Shown here: positions 8,763-16,084 of the stretch, piece by piece
How the letters are laid out: each line of letters starts with the position of its first letter
How positions within the stretch are numbered: the first letter of the stretch is position 1
Assembly: GCA_022072615.1 (NCBI GenBank)
Contig: JAJVHS010000042.1
Span: 19,658 to 83,657, forward strand
Direction of reading: 5' to 3'
DNA from: Phycisphaerales bacterium
Lineage (GTDB): Bacteria > Planctomycetota > Phycisphaerae > Phycisphaerales > UBA1924
Length of the DNA: 64,000 nucleotides
Notes under the pieces: model-generated
Seen by the model: only the letters and a program-made list of their open reading frames with translations
Told to the model about the DNA's origin: nothing
The model's database searches: none
Made by a program: the position numbers and the translations under genes

Positions 8763-9220
8763 GCAGTTCTCGCGTGAGCCCTTTTTCTCGATTCGAATCC
8801 ACGAGCGGCGGGGCCGTGAGGCCGTTGCTGCGCGTGTTCAGGCTGGCGGGTCAGTCGATGTCGCGACGCGGGAATCAATGGTTGAAGACCCGAGCGGACG
8901 CCTGACGACCCCAGCCCTTCCTCTTTCAGACCCGCATGGTAGCGGGCCGGAGTGCCTGCTCGCTCCCCGCCCAGCCGACACCCGCAGCCGTCACGGGATC
9001 GACCGGCGGAGCGGTCGACCTTCGTGAACCCACCGGACGCACATCCGGGCCGCCACGGCTTGGAATCAGGGTCGAGCGGGCATTATGACCGCAAACGTCC
9101 CTTCCCGCAATTCGCTCGGCGCGGCCGTCGGGTTCCGTTTCCCGTGGTACGGTGGATGCCCCGGTCTGGATACTGTGCGCTGGTTTCATGGCGTGGACGC
9201 AGATCGGAGGGCCGATTCGC
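8763..9220. other. Divergent intergenic region between pilus cluster and coaB
   Basis: 458 bases without a convincing gene; it must hold the promoters of both the minus-strand pilus genes and plus-strand coaB. A weak candidate for coaB is TTGGAA followed 18 bases later by TATGAC near 9060-9090. I see no strong hairpin or RNA motif. Confidence 0.45.
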
Positions 9221-9880
9221 ATGCGACCGAGCGTTCTCATCACGGCTGGCCCGACGCACGAGCCGATCGACGCGGTCCGATACATCGGCAACCGCAGTTC
9301 GGGCCGGCTGGGGGTGGCGCTGGCGAACGAGGCGGGACGCCGCGGCTGGCCGGCCACGCTGCTCCTGGGCCCGGTGCAGGTCGGCCCGAGCGAATCGGCG
9401 GTCCGCGTGCGGCGGTTCGTGACGTGCGAGGACCTCCGGGGGCTTCTGGGTGAGGAGGCCCCGCGAGCGGACGTGGTCATCATGGCCGCGGCCGTGGCCG
9501 ACTATCGCCCACAGAGAGATACGGTGCTCGCGGGCGGGAAGTTCAGAAGGACGCAGGGGCCGCTGGCACTGCAGCTCGAACCGACGCCCGACCTGATCGC
9601 CGAGGTTGCGGCGAAGCGGACGTCGGGGCAGTTGCTCGTAGCCTTCGCGCTGGAGCCGGCGGCGGAGGTCGTGAGCTCGGCGAGGGAGAAGCTGGTTCGC
9701 AAAGGCGTGGACCTGGTGATCGGCAACCCTCTCGAAACGATGAATTCGGAGCGGATCGAGGCGGTGGTGGTCGGGCGGGATGGCGGTGAAGTGCGTCCCG
9801 GCGCGATGAGCAAGGTGGAGTTTGCGGGGTGGGTGATGGATCAGATGGCGGCGTGGGTGAACGCGAAGGGGAGCGGGTGA
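9221..9880 (+). CDS. coaB: Phosphopantothenate-cysteine ligase, stand-alone CoaB
   Basis: A 219-residue protein matching the C-terminal (ligase) half of bifunctional CoaBC/Dfp. CoaB joins 4'-phosphopantothenate to cysteine in coenzyme A synthesis. The start is ATG 9221 with GGAGG ten bases upstream; the earlier ATG in the track lacks a site. The family signature is at the N terminus: SVLITAGPTHEPIDAVRYIGNRSSGRLG. Further on are the core ADVVIMAAAVADYRP, the Lys/Pro-loop region (LTPDL-type segment EPTPDLI) and GVDLVIGNPL. The CoaC decarboxylase half is absent, so decarboxylation must come from a separate gene outside the window. Confidence 0.9.
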   Translation: MRPSVLITAGPTHEPIDAVRYIGNRSSGRLGVALANEAGRRGWPATLLLGPVQVGPSESAVRVRRFVTCEDLRGLLGEEAPRADVVIMAAAVADYRPQRDTVLAGGKFRRTQGPLALQLEPTPDLIAEVAAKRTSGQLLVAFALEPAAEVVSSAREKLVRKGVDLVIGNPLETMNSERIEAVVVGRDGGEVRPGAMSKVEFAGWVMDQMAAWVNAKGSG

Positions 9881-9970
9881 GGGGAAGCGAGTGAGCGAGT
9901 CAGGGAAGCGGTCGTTCGTGGGGACGCTCGGCGCTTGTGGTGGGAGGCGGGAATGGGATGGGAGCCTGGG

Positions 9971-10573
9971 ATGATCCGGCGGCTGCTGCGTTGCCCGGTG
10001 CAAAGGCACTTGCGCTGGGGCGTGCTCGGGCTGGTCATCGGGTTCGGGATGTCCGTCCCGGGCTGCGAGCAGGACGCCGGTCCGCCGGTGGCGATGCAGG
10101 ACGGGTGGCGCGAGTTCGAGGGGACGTGGAGCGGGGCCGGCATGCGGCGGACGATCCCGGTCGGCGGCGAACGACGGGCCTCCATCATCGAACTTCGCGG
10201 GACGATGCTGCTCGCCGGCGCGGGGCGCCCGGGGGTTGGATTCCGAGCGGAGATCATCGCCCTGGTTGACAGCGCGTCGGGTCTGGAGGGCCGGGGCGTC
10301 TGGATCGATGAACGCGGCGACGAGGTGTACAGCGAGCTCACGGGCGAGGGCACGCGCGAGAACAACCGGATCGTGGGGACCTTCGTCGGCGGGACGGGCC
10401 GGTACTCCGGCGTGAGCGGGGGTTACGAGTTTGCATGGCAGTACGTCATCGAGTCGGACGATGGTTCGCGGGCGGGTCGGTCATTCGAGGGTGTGCCGAT
10501 CCAGGGACGCGCGGTGGGGCTCAAGGGTCGCTACCGCGTCGAACCCTCGACGGCCCCGGGAGCGGATCAATGA
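9971..10573 (+). CDS. Small exported protein, possible lipoprotein
   Basis: About 200 residues, not recognised. The N terminus is basic then hydrophobic (RWGVLGLVIGFGMSVPGCEQD), ending in a weak lipobox VPGC, so it is probably exported and perhaps lipid-anchored. The rest is rich in Gly and beta-strand-like segments (WREFEGTWSGAG, IIELRGTMLL, GTFVGGTGRYSGVSGGYEF), resembling small beta-barrel or lipocalin-like secreted proteins; that comparison is only a visual impression. ATG 9971 has GGGAG upstream; ATG 9953 is an alternative start. Its stop overlaps the start of the anion transporter (ATGA), indicating translational coupling. Confidence 0.65.
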   Translation: MIRRLLRCPVQRHLRWGVLGLVIGFGMSVPGCEQDAGPPVAMQDGWREFEGTWSGAGMRRTIPVGGERRASIIELRGTMLLAGAGRPGVGFRAEIIALVDSASGLEGRGVWIDERGDEVYSELTGEGTRENNRIVGTFVGGTGRYSGVSGGYEFAWQYVIESDDGSRAGRSFEGVPIQGRAVGLKGRYRVEPSTAPGADQ

Positions 10574-11973
10574 CCGGCGTCGTCCTGCTGGCCAAGCGCG
10601 CGGCGCCGTTCGCGATCGCGGCGGGCGTGTGGTTCTCGCCGGTCCCCGCCGGGCTGACCGCGGAAGCCTGGCACCTGTTTGCGATCTTCGTCGCGGCGAT
10701 CGCGTGCGTGCTGCTGGGGTCGTTCCCGCTGCTCACGGCGTCGATGCTCGCCGTGGCGACCATCGTCCTCACCAGGACGATCACGCCGGCGCAGGCGTTC
10801 GCGGGCTTTGCGAACGCGAGCGTGCTGCTGGTCGTGATCGCGTTCATCGTGGCGCAGGCGGTGGTGAAATCGGGGCTCGGGCGGCGGATCAGCCTGCTCA
10901 TGGTGAGCCGGTTCGGCGGGTCGCCGCTGGGGCTTGCGTACAGCCTTGTCCTGACGGACGCGGCGATTGCGCCCGCGTTCCCGAGCAATACGGCGCGCGG
11001 GGGCGTGCTCTTCCCGATCGTGCTGTCGATCGCCAAGGGCGCGGGGTCGGAACCCGACAGCGCCGAAGGACGGCGGCTGGGCGGGTACCTGATGTTCTGC
11101 TCGATGGCGAGCCTCGCGGTCTCGTCGGCGCTGTGGCTGACGGCGACATCCGCGAACCCGATCGGCGTGCAGATCGCCCAGAACGCCGGGATTGACCTTT
11201 CCTTCGGGTCGTGGCTGCTGGCGTCGTCGGCACCGACGATCGCGGCGATCCTGGTGCTGCCGCCGCTGGTTCGCCGGCTCTTCCCGCCGGGCGTGGGGAA
11301 GACCCCCGAAGCGCCCGCGGCGGCTCGCAGGGACCTGGCCGGCATGGGGCCGATGTCGCGGGCGGAGTGGATCACGGCGGTGACGTTCATCGTGATGGTC
11401 GCGGGGTGGGTGTCGGGCAGCGCGCTGAACCTCAACGGCACCGCGGTGGCGTTCATGGGACTCGGTGTGCTGCTGGTGACGGGCGTGCTGACGGTGGACG
11501 ACATCTGCAAGCAGGGCGACACGCTGGTGACATTCCTGTGGCTGGCGGTGCTGTTTGCGATGAGCGCCCAGTTGAACGAGCTGGGGTTCATGCACTACGT
11601 GGGCGAGCGGCTGGCGTCCCGGCTGGGCGGGCTTCCGTGGCCTGCGCTGTACGTCACGCTGGTGGCGCTCTACGTGGGGCTGCACTACTTCTTCGTGAGC
11701 CAGACGTCGCAGGTGCTCGCGCTGCTGGCCGTGTTCCTGGATGTCGGCGTGCGGGGCGGGGTGCCCGCGCCGCTGATGGCGCCGGGGCTGCTCTTTGCGA
11801 GCAGCTACTTCTCGGTGATCACGCCGCAGGGCGGCAGCCAGAACATCATCTTCGTGGCGAGCGGGTACCTCAAGCAGGGCGAACTGTACCGGCTGGGGCT
11901 GTTTGTGACCCTCGCGTTCATGGTGGTGTACCTGGTGATCGGGACGCCGTGGCTGCTGCTGGTGAATCGGTGA
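10570..11973 (+). CDS. DASS (SLC13/CitT-type) sodium or anion symporter
   Basis: A 467-residue polytopic membrane protein with about a dozen hydrophobic segments. The Ser-Asn-Thr substrate/ion motif of the divalent anion:sodium symporter family is visible (APAFPSNTARGGVLFPI), and the second repeat carries SVITPQGGSQNIIFVASGYL near the C terminus. Members move di- and tricarboxylates such as malate, succinate, 2-oxoglutarate or citrate. The lack of regulatory TrkA-C domains and the TTPQGG-like second motif point to the CitT/SodiT branch, which may exchange rather than symport. The start overlaps the stop of the preceding exported-protein gene by four bases. The exact substrate cannot be read from the sequence. 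Confidence 0.88.
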   Translation: MTGVVLLAKRAAPFAIAAGVWFSPVPAGLTAEAWHLFAIFVAAIACVLLGSFPLLTASMLAVATIVLTRTITPAQAFAGFANASVLLVVIAFIVAQAVVKSGLGRRISLLMVSRFGGSPLGLAYSLVLTDAAIAPAFPSNTARGGVLFPIVLSIAKGAGSEPDSAEGRRLGGYLMFCSMASLAVSSALWLTATSANPIGVQIAQNAGIDLSFGSWLLASSAPTIAAILVLPPLVRRLFPPGVGKTPEAPAAARRDLAGMGPMSRAEWITAVTFIVMVAGWVSGSALNLNGTAVAFMGLGVLLVTGVLTVDDICKQGDTLVTFLWLAVLFAMSAQLNELGFMHYVGERLASRLGGLPWPALYVTLVALYVGLHYFFVSQTSQVLALLAVFLDVGVRGGVPAPLMAPGLLFASSYFSVITPQGGSQNIIFVASGYLKQGELYRLGLFVTLAFMVVYLVIGTPWLLLVNR

Positions 11974-11998
11974 CGGAGCCGCCTTCCTACCGTCAACC

Positions 11999-14056
11999 AT
12001 GGCGAAGCAGGAACGCGGGCCGAGGAAGAACCAGGGGCACGGCGGGCGGGGAACCGGGCCCGGCGCAGGCCGGCGCGGCAGTGACTTTTCCGGTGGGCGG
12101 ACGGGGGGACGGAAGTACCCACTGGCGGGCAAGCCGCCAGTGGCACGGGATGGTCATCCACGGGCGGACAGGCCGCCAGTGGCACGGGGGAATCGGCGAC
12201 CGGTGCGTGACCGCGACGACTTTGCGGACGCAAGCACGGCGGCCCGAGATCCGGCGGACATCGGCCTGGGCGTGCGGCTGGTGTATGAAGATGAAGACGT
12301 CGTGGTCGTGGACAAGCCGTTCGGGCTGGTGACGGCGCCGATGCCGGGCACGCCGGAGCACGAGAACCCGGAACTCCGCGAGCGGAGCGTGTTCGGCGTC
12401 GTGAAGCGGTACGTGAAGGATCAACGGCGCCAGCGCGGGACGCGCGTGTGGATCATCCATCGGCTCGATAAAGAGGCAACGGGGCTGCTGGTGTTCGCGG
12501 TGAGCGACCGGGCGTACGAGCAGCTCAAGGAGGAGTTCCGGACCAAGCGGGCGCACCGACTGTACATGGCGGTGGTTGAAGGGGAGATCACGCAGGACGT
12601 GCCCGTGCTGCCGGGGCGTACACCGCAGCCCGCATCGGGGATCATCAAGAGCGCGCTGGTGGAAGGACCCGACGGGCTGATGAGGTCGGCGGGGGCAGCG
12701 CATGGGGCGCGCGGCAGCGACGAGCGGGGCGATCGGCGGGGGCGGGCGCCGCGTCCGCTCGCACCCGGCGAGGGGCAGAACGCGGTCACACACTGGCGCG
12801 TGGTGGCGACGGGGGCGGGGCGGACGCTGGTGCAGCTCCGGCTCGACACCGGGCGGAAGAACCAGATCCGGGTTCACATGAAGGAGATGGGTCACCCGCT
12901 GGTGGGCGACCTGCGGTACGGGGGCCGATCGAACCCGATCGCTCGGCTGTGCCTGCACGCGACCGAGCTTGGGTTCACTCACCCGGCGACGGGGCAGGTG
13001 GTGCGGTTTTTCTCGCCGCCCGCGCAGGCGTTCTATGGGCTCGTGGATCAGCGGCCGCCGGAGAATTCGCTCGCGGGCGCACGGCCGTCGATCGTGGGCG
13101 AGCCGCCGGCGGTGGCGAGAAGTTCGGCTTTGAAGAAGGAGTCGGCGGGCGCACGGGAGGGTGGCCGCGACGCGTCGGATACATCGTGGGATCACGTGGC
13201 GGAGTGGTACGACAAGCTGATCGACGAGCGGCGGAGCGACCATCACGAGAACGTGATCCTGCCGGGCGTGCTCCGGCTGCTGCGCCCGGTGGCGGGGATG
13301 CGGGTGCTCGACCTTGCGTGCGGGCAGGGCGATTTCTGCCGGCGGCTCAGCGGGCTCGGCGTGCGGGCGGTGGGCGTGGATGCGTCAACGAAGCTGATCG
13401 AAGCGGCGAGGAATGCGAGCGAGGGTTCGGCGGGCGGTGCGGATGAGAACGACGGGGGCGAGGGAAACGCTGAGCCGGTGTTCGTGGTGGGCGATGCTCG
13501 GGAGCTTGGGGCGGTGGCGGGGTTGAGCGCGGGGGGCGACGAGAAGTTCGACGCGGTAACGAGCATCATGGCGCTGATGAACATGGACCCGCTCGGCCCG
13601 GTGCTCGGTGGCGTGGCGGAGGTGCTCAAGCCCGGCGGTTCGCTGGTGTTCGTCATCCTGCATCCGGCGTTCCGGGCGCCCGGGCAGACGTCGTGGGGAT
13701 GGGAAGGCGAGAGGCATCAAGCAAGAAGGCACGCAGGCACGGAGGCACAGAAGCACGGAGGGGAAAGGCAGTACAGGAGGGTGGATGGGTACTTGTCGCC
13801 CGGGCAGATGCCGATCGTGATGAACCCCGGGAAGGCGGCGCACGGGGCCGAGCCGGTGACGACGTGGACGTTCCACAGGCCGATCCAGGCGTACGCGAAG
13901 CTGCTCAGCGAAGCGGGGTTCGTGATCGAGATGATCGAGGAGTGGCCGAGCGCGAGGCGGAGTTCGCCCGGCCCGCGAGCGGCGGAGGAGAACCGCGCGC
14001 GGCGGGAGATCCCGATGTTCCTGGCGGTGCGGGCGAGAAAAGCGGACGCGATGTGA
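11999..14056 (+). CDS. RluD-type pseudouridine synthase fused to a class I SAM methyltransferase
   Basis: One continuous 685-residue frame. Residues 1-90 are a low-complexity basic tail partly encoded by palindromic repeats. Residues about 90-350 are an RluA/RluD-family pseudouridine synthase: DEDVVVVDKPFGLVTAP, the catalytic Asp in RVWIIHRLDKEATG (Asp157), and TGRKNQIRVHMKEMGHPLVGDLRYGG. After a linker of about 45 residues comes a methyltransferase (about 395-685) with the SAM-binding motif MRVLDLACGQGDFCRRL near residue 434, VVGDARELG and LKPGGSLVFVILHPAF. Both halves look intact. A 20-residue stretch (GERHQARRHAGTEAQKHGGE) inside the methyltransferase is encoded by an octamer repeat. RNA modification by both domains is likely; the methyltransferase substrate is unknown. 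Confidence 0.88.
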   Translation: MAKQERGPRKNQGHGGRGTGPGAGRRGSDFSGGRTGGRKYPLAGKPPVARDGHPRADRPPVARGNRRPVRDRDDFADASTAARDPADIGLGVRLVYEDEDVVVVDKPFGLVTAPMPGTPEHENPELRERSVFGVVKRYVKDQRRQRGTRVWIIHRLDKEATGLLVFAVSDRAYEQLKEEFRTKRAHRLYMAVVEGEITQDVPVLPGRTPQPASGIIKSALVEGPDGLMRSAGAAHGARGSDERGDRRGRAPRPLAPGEGQNAVTHWRVVATGAGRTLVQLRLDTGRKNQIRVHMKEMGHPLVGDLRYGGRSNPIARLCLHATELGFTHPATGQVVRFFSPPAQAFYGLVDQRPPENSLAGARPSIVGEPPAVARSSALKKESAGAREGGRDASDTSWDHVAEWYDKLIDERRSDHHENVILPGVLRLLRPVAGMRVLDLACGQGDFCRRLSGLGVRAVGVDASTKLIEAARNASEGSAGGADENDGGEGNAEPVFVVGDARELGAVAGLSAGGDEKFDAVTSIMALMNMDPLGPVLGGVAEVLKPGGSLVFVILHPAFRAPGQTSWGWEGERHQARRHAGTEAQKHGGERQYRRVDGYLSPGQMPIVMNPGKAAHGAEPVTTWTFHRPIQAYAKLLSEAGFVIEMIEEWPSARRSSPGPRAAEENRARREIPMFLAVRARKADAM
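12119..12182 (+). repeat. Two palindromic repeat copies inside a coding region
   Basis: Copy one is a perfect hairpin: CCACTGGCGG, loop GCAAG, CCGCCAGTGG. Copy two (12158-12182) has CCACGGGCGG, loop ACAGG, CCGCCAGTGG with one mismatch. Both are followed by CACGGG. They encode the PPVAR...PPVAR part of the basic N-terminal tail of the pseudouridine synthase, ahead of its catalytic domain. Confidence 0.85.
13727..13758 (+). repeat. Four-unit octamer array inside the methyltransferase domain
   Basis: AGGCACGC, AGGCACGG, AGGCACAG and AAGCACGG follow one another with an exact 8-base period. They encode part of an Arg/His/Gln-rich loop that interrupts the methyltransferase sequence between PGQTSWGWEGE and QYRRVDGYLSPG. 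It resembles an in-frame repeat insertion. Confidence 0.8.
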
Positions 14057-14076
14057 GCGCGAGCGGGACGGCGGAA

Positions 14077-14106
14077 AATTCAAAGTTGAAAGTTCAAAGT
14101 TCAAAT
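14077..14106. repeat. AT-rich TTCAAAGT repeat after the fusion gene
   Basis: AATTCAAAGTTGAAAGTTCAAAGTTCAAAT repeats a 7-8-base unit about four times. It is strikingly AT-rich in this GC-rich window and lies 20 bases after the stop codon. Confidence 0.8.
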
Positions 14107-14122
14107 GGGGAACGGGGTCGAG

Positions 14123-14207
14123 CACTGACCTCGTCGCAGAGCCTCCGAGGTCAGTGGCACGGGAGAAGAGCTGAAGCGATGGCGGGCGAGCCGCGAGCGG
14201 CACGGGG
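14123..14207 (+). repeat. Further palindromic element copies between convergent genes
   Basis: CACTGACCTCG and CGAGGTCAGTG (14123-14133 and 14146-14156) form a perfect 11-bp stem with a 12-base loop, followed by GCACGGGA. At 14181-14207, GGCGGGCGAGCCGCGAGCGGCACGGGG is a diverged copy of the element at 12119. Shared tail: CAGTGGCACGGG. Without a T-run it is not a classical terminator, although it lies between two convergent genes. Confidence 0.7.
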
Positions 14208-14234
14208 CCACGCTGGTTGAGCGGAAGGTTCGAA

Positions 14235-15326
14235 TCAGATCGCGAGCGAGCCTGGCGGGATGGGCGTGTCCGCGTCGACGGGCGCGGTGAGCGGTTTGCC
14301 GATCGCATCCTCCAGGCGCCACGGTTCGACGCCTGTGCCCGGACGCTTGATGGTGATGTCGTCGCGGGTGAGCGTTTGCCCGGCTGGCAGGTCACGGGTC
14401 GCGACGAGCGACTGACGCGAGACGCGGCGGACGTCCTGCTCGACTTCGAGGATTCGCTTGACGGGCTCGACCGGTGCTCGTGAGAAGGTCGTGGGCGACC
14501 CGTAACGGGCGTTGGCCCGGAGCTCCCCCACCGCTTCGCGGGCGAGCTGGACGTACTCGCGCATCTGGGCCGGCTCGAGCGAGGCGGCGTGATCAGGGCC
14601 CTTGCCGGCGCGGTCGAGGGTGAAGTGCTTCTCGAGGATGCAGGCGCCGCGGGAGACGGCGTCGCGCCCGGTCTCGACATCGGGCGTGTGGTCGCTGTAG
14701 CCGACGGGCCCGGGGAAGATGTCGGCGATCGCGGCGATGCCGCCGAGCTCGGCGTTTTCCCGCGGCGTCGGGTAGCTGCTGACGCACTGGAGGACGGCGA
14801 CGCGGTCGCGCGAGTCGCGCAGCCATGTGAGGGCCCGGCCGACCTCGGCGAGCGTCGAGGCGCCGGTGCTGATGATCAGGGGCTTGCCGGTGGCGGCCAT
14901 GGCGGCCAGCAGCGGCCGGTTGATGATGTCGGGCGAGGCCGATTTGTACGCGTCCCAGCCGATCTGGTCGGCGAGCGGCACGAGTTCCAGCGAGAACACG
15001 GTGACGATCGCGTGGATCCCGCGGGCGTGCGCGAGCTCGACCACCGCGGCCATCGCGTCGAGCGACAGTTCAAGGCGCGCGAGCATGTCGCGCGGGTCGG
15101 TCTCGCCCGCGGCGGACTGGTACGCGGCGAGGGCGGATGCCCGGCTCATCAGCCGGCGCGACTCGAAATACTGGAGCTTGATCGCGTCGACGCCGCACTC
15201 GGAGGCCGCGTACGCCAGGTCCATGGCCTTCTTCGGCGACCCGTCGTGGTTCACGCCGAGCTCGGCGATGATGTAGGGCGCTGCGCCCGTGGCGGGCGGC
15301 GCGAGGCTTTTCTCTCCGATCTTCAT
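14235..15326 (-). CDS. neuB: Nonulosonic acid (sialic acid-type) synthase NeuB
   Basis: A 363-residue protein of the N-acetylneuraminate synthase family. These enzymes condense phosphoenolpyruvate with an amino-sugar such as ManNAc to make a nine-carbon acidic sugar. The TIM-barrel part starts with PYIIAELGVNHDGSPKKAMDLAYAASECGVDAIKLQYFES and includes KSASPDIINRPLLAAMAATGKPLIISTGAST, SSYPTPRENAELGG and GYSDHT, with ILEKHFTLDR. A C-terminal SAF (antifreeze-like) domain follows (SLVATRDLPAGQTLTRDDITIKRPGTG). Its ATG overlaps the neuA stop (TGATG), so the two are translationally coupled. Which nonulosonic acid is made cannot be deduced; pseudaminic or legionaminic acid synthases are close relatives. 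Confidence 0.9.
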   Translation of the reverse strand: MKIGEKSLAPPATGAAPYIIAELGVNHDGSPKKAMDLAYAASECGVDAIKLQYFESRRLMSRASALAAYQSAAGETDPRDMLARLELSLDAMAAVVELAHARGIHAIVTVFSLELVPLADQIGWDAYKSASPDIINRPLLAAMAATGKPLIISTGASTLAEVGRALTWLRDSRDRVAVLQCVSSYPTPRENAELGGIAAIADIFPGPVGYSDHTPDVETGRDAVSRGACILEKHFTLDRAGKGPDHAASLEPAQMREYVQLAREAVGELRANARYGSPTTFSRAPVEPVKRILEVEQDVRRVSRQSLVATRDLPAGQTLTRDDITIKRPGTGVEPWRLEDAIGKPLTAPVDADTPIPPGSLAI

Positions 15327-16075
15327 CAGGGGTGCTTTCGGAGAAGAGACTCGGCGACGAGGAAGTCGCTCTCTGAATCGATGTCGAGGACGGATCCTTC
15401 CGCGTTGATCACGCCGCGCCGATCGGCGCCGAAGAACGCGTGCGGACCGGGCAGGACACCCGGGACTTTCAGGAACAGGGCTCGGCGGCGGACGACGAGC
15501 ACGCCGCCATCGGGGATGTAGGCGGGCGGGAGGTCCTGCCGGCGGTAGACGCCGTGGTTCAGCACGTCGCCTTCCCAGGGGCGCACGCGACCGGACTCAT
15601 CCAGGCGAGCGGTCCACCACGGATGGTTTTTTCCCACCGGCGAATAGCTTTGAACGCTGTCGCAGTCGGTTGATTCGCACAGCGCGACGGCCCGGTCGAT
15701 GAGACCGGCGGGGCGGATGGGCACGTTGGCGTACAGGATGACGATGGGGTCGAGCAGGGCGGAGGCGGCTCGGTCGGGCTCCTGCATGCACAGGGCGTGG
15801 TCCAGCGCCATGACGGCGTGGCGGGCGGCGTCGTCGACGGTGGCCGTGTCGGAGGCGAGCGCGGCAGGGCGTTCGATGTGGCGGACCCCGGCTTCGCGGG
15901 CGAGCGACGCGAGGGCCGGGTCATCGGTGGAGAGGGCGATCAGCCCCGCGCAGCCAGCCGCGTTCGCGTGGTCGATCGTCCACTGGGCGCAGGGCCTGCC
16001 CGCGAGGGGCCGGGAGTTCTTCCCGGGCACGCCCTTGCTGCCAGCTCGGCCGAGGATCAGGATGAGCGCGGGCAT
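15326..16075 (-). CDS. neuA: Acylneuraminate (nonulosonate) cytidylyltransferase NeuA
   Basis: A 249-residue CTP-dependent activating enzyme that makes a CMP-linked nonulosonic acid for transfer to surface glycans. The nucleotide-binding N terminus is LILILGRAGSKGVPGKNSRPLAGRPCAQWTI. Later segments typical of the family are STDDP, IVILYANVPIRPAGLIDRAV and DSVQSYSPVGKNHPWW, and the C terminus has VLDIDSESDFLVAESLL. It lies nine bases after lepB and is coupled to neuB. No glycosyltransferase or epimerase for the pathway is adjacent; the remaining genes must be elsewhere. Confidence 0.88.
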   Translation of the reverse strand: MPALILILGRAGSKGVPGKNSRPLAGRPCAQWTIDHANAAGCAGLIALSTDDPALASLAREAGVRHIERPAALASDTATVDDAARHAVMALDHALCMQEPDRAASALLDPIVILYANVPIRPAGLIDRAVALCESTDCDSVQSYSPVGKNHPWWTARLDESGRVRPWEGDVLNHGVYRRQDLPPAYIPDGGVLVVRRRALFLKVPGVLPGPHAFFGADRRGVINAEGSVLDIDSESDFLVAESLLRKHP

Positions 16076-16084
16076 GGGGCGTGC

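Noticed and set aside
14222-14240. GGTTCGAATC, similar to a tRNA T-loop
   Set aside because: The flanking bases do not pair to give a T-stem, and no acceptor, D or anticodon arm can be built around it.
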